Source: JBFKUL01 sp041635755 (lineage in GTDB: Bacteria; Pseudomonadota; Gammaproteobacteria; Burkholderiales; SG8-39). From it: DNA of 6,373 nucleotides. Position numbers and translations under genes: made by a program. The notes beneath the pieces were generated by a model. It was not told the DNA's origin and did no database searches. It was given only the letters and a program-made list of their open reading frames with translations. Shown here piece after piece: positions 5,284 to 6,373 of this stretch. Position 1 is the first letter of the stretch. The number at the start of each line of letters is the position of its first letter. The stretch is taken from positions 1-6,373 of the forward strand of contig JBFKUL010000178.1 in the NCBI GenBank assembly GCA_041635755.1, in the 5' to 3' direction.

Positions 5284-6093
5284 ATGCCGCACCTCGAACT
5301 CTCTCCCGGCGAAGCCCTGTACTACGAGTACGACGCGCCCGGCGCGCGCGGCGCCACCTTCGTGTTCGTCAACGCCCTGACCGGCAATACCGGCACCTGG
5401 CAGCATCCCGAGATCGGCCCCAAGCTGCGTGCCGCCGGCTACGGCACCCTGGCGTGGAATTTCCGCGGCCAGACGCAGACGCGCTTCGGCGCTCAGACGC
5501 TGCTGACACCGCCGCTGATCGTCGAGGACCTCAAGCATCTCCTCGCCGAGCTCAAGCCCCCGAAACCGATCCTCGTCGGTCTATCGATCGGCGGCCTGTT
5601 CGCCGCGCAGGCGATCCTCGGCGGCCTGCCGGCCGAGGCGCTGGTGCTCATCAACACGCTGCGCAAACCCGGGCCGCGCCTGGAATGGATCAACCAGGCG
5701 ACCGCCGCGCTTGCCCGCGTCGGCGGCACGCGCCTCATCATGGAAGCAAACCTGCCGCAGCTGGTGAATCCCGAGCAGCTCGCCGCGATGCGCAGAGCCA
5801 TGTTCGGCGCCGAGCCCTATGAGCCGATGCAGCCCGGCGACGGTCTGTATCGCCTGATCGAGGGCTCGATCACCGCCGACTGGAACTTCCACTGGGAGCG
5901 GCTCAAGCTGCCGGTGCTCTCGATGACCGGCCTGCACGACCGTGTGTTCTACGTCGCCGAGGACGTCGACGCGCTCGCGGCGCGCTTCGCCGACTGCCGG
6001 CGTGTCAATTTCAAGGATGCAGGTCACCTGATCCCGATGGAGCGTCCGGAAGCCTTCACCCGCGCGCTGCTCGAGTTCGCGCGGCCATTCTGA
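5284..6093 (+). CDS. Alpha/beta-hydrolase fold protein
   Basis: This 269-residue protein has the standard length for a single-domain alpha/beta hydrolase. The nucleophile elbow GLSIGG (99-104) gives Ser101, LHDRVF (217-222) gives the acid Asp219, and DAGHLIPMERP (245-255) gives His248, so the Ser-Asp-His triad is complete. The oxyanion region is VNALTGNTGTW (29-39) instead of the common HG motif, and LAWNFRGQTQT (56-66) takes the place of 'DLRGHG.S'. The cap is at about 128-195. It could be an esterase, lactonase or C-C bond hydrolase; the sequence does not decide. The start at 5284 follows GGAG (5275-5278) by 5 nt. This site lies in the last codons of the MFS gene, whose stop is only 2 nt away, so translation is likely coupled. 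There is no signal peptide, so it is probably cytoplasmic and acts on what the carrier brings in. Confidence 0.85.
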   Translation: MPHLELSPGEALYYEYDAPGARGATFVFVNALTGNTGTWQHPEIGPKLRAAGYGTLAWNFRGQTQTRFGAQTLLTPPLIVEDLKHLLAELKPPKPILVGLSIGGLFAAQAILGGLPAEALVLINTLRKPGPRLEWINQATAALARVGGTRLIMEANLPQLVNPEQLAAMRRAMFGAEPYEPMQPGDGLYRLIEGSITADWNFHWERLKLPVLSMTGLHDRVFYVAEDVDALAARFADCRRVNFKDAGHLIPMERPEAFTRALLEFARPF

Positions 6094-6095
6094 CG

Positions 6096-6112
6096 CGACG
6101 CGCAATTCGTCG
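6096..6112. terminator. Weak hairpin between convergent genes
   Basis: CGACG (6096-6100) and CGTCG (6108-6112) can pair around a 7-nt loop in the 45-bp gap between the convergent hydrolase and CHRD genes. The stem is only 5 bp and no T-run follows on either strand, so a role in termination rests mainly on its position. Confidence 0.15.
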
Positions 6113-6138
6113 GAACCCCAAAGCGCCCCGCTGCCCGC

Positions 6139-6373
6139 TCAATAGCTCGAGCGGCCGAAACGGCTGGCCGGCGGTTTGATCTGCGCGCGGATCTCGCCTC
6201 CTTTGTGTTGCGCGCTGTGAAAGTTCACGTACAGCCGCCCCGCCTTGTAGCTCTCCAGCTGCGCTGCGGTGAGCTTGGCGTTCGGTGGAACGGCCCATTC
6301 GTTGTCGCCGGTCTTCTGCAAGGGGATGACGACCGGACCGTTCTGACCCGCCGCACCCTCGTGGATATGCGCC
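6139..6373 (-). CDS. CHRD-domain protein, C-terminal part (partial, start lies beyond the window)
   Basis: The minus-strand frame is open from the right window edge to a TGA at 6141-6139, giving 77 residues. It starts AHIHEGAAGQNGPVVIPL, continues through a tryptophan-proline stretch (EWAVPP), then LTAAQLESYKAGRLYVNFHS and HKGGEIRAQI, and ends PPASRFGRSSY. This series (HIH.G..G.NGPVV, LT..Q...Y.AG.LYVN.HS..H.GGEIR.Q) is the hallmark of the CHRD domain, first described in chordin and common in secreted bacterial proteins of unknown role. A signal peptide is expected but would lie outside the window. An in-frame TTG at 6321-6319 is not a start, since the domain plainly continues upstream of it. 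It converges on the alpha/beta-hydrolase gene and is probably a separate transcription unit. Confidence 0.85.
   Translation of the reverse strand, partial: AHIHEGAAGQNGPVVIPLQKTGDNEWAVPPNAKLTAAQLESYKAGRLYVNFHSAQHKGGEIRAQIKPPASRFGRSSY

Overview
The window is high-GC DNA with densely packed genes, strong AGGAGG-type ribosome binding sites and a mix of acyl-CoA and aromatic-catabolism style genes. This suits a high-GC proteobacterium, probably beta or gamma; that placement is inference from gene style, not from a marker gene. No RNA gene, CRISPR array, transposase or integrase is visible.

Layout: (1) Positions 1-158, minus strand, hold the first codons of a gene leaving the window, probably a DUF2157-type membrane protein. 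(2) A divergent intergenic region (159-258) carries a perfect 7-bp inverted repeat. (3) Positions 259-2420, plus strand, form a tight three-gene set: an SDR-fold protein lacking three of the four classical catalytic residues, a kappa-GST / 2-hydroxychromene-2-carboxylate isomerase-like protein, and a PaaG-like crotonase-family protein. (4) Positions 2421-2619 are a gene-free spacer. (5) Positions 2620-3918 are one ORF: a GT4 glycosyltransferase of visibly lower GC, whose last 34 codons are a near copy of the last 34 codons of the upstream crotonase gene. (6) Positions 3998-6093 are an MFS carrier and an alpha/beta hydrolase separated by 2 nt. (7) Positions 6139-6373, minus strand, are the C-terminal end of a CHRD-domain protein that converges on the hydrolase.

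The main finding is the chimera at 3814-3918. The simplest reading is that the operon once held two tandem crotonase paralogues, and that a foreign glycosyltransferase segment replaced most of the second. Only its last 34 codons and stop remain, fused in frame to the glycosyltransferase. The two tails are 30/34 identical in protein and 92/105 in DNA, counting stop codons, and about half of the differences are synonymous. This suggests the lost paralogue evolved as a working gene before it was cut.

Functional reading: the SDR, isomerase-like and crotonase-like proteins, with a carboxylate-type MFS carrier and a hydrolase, look like a small uptake and catabolism module for an organic acid or acyl-CoA intermediate. 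The substrate cannot be read from the sequence. The glycosyltransferase does not fit this theme and is best seen as an intruder.
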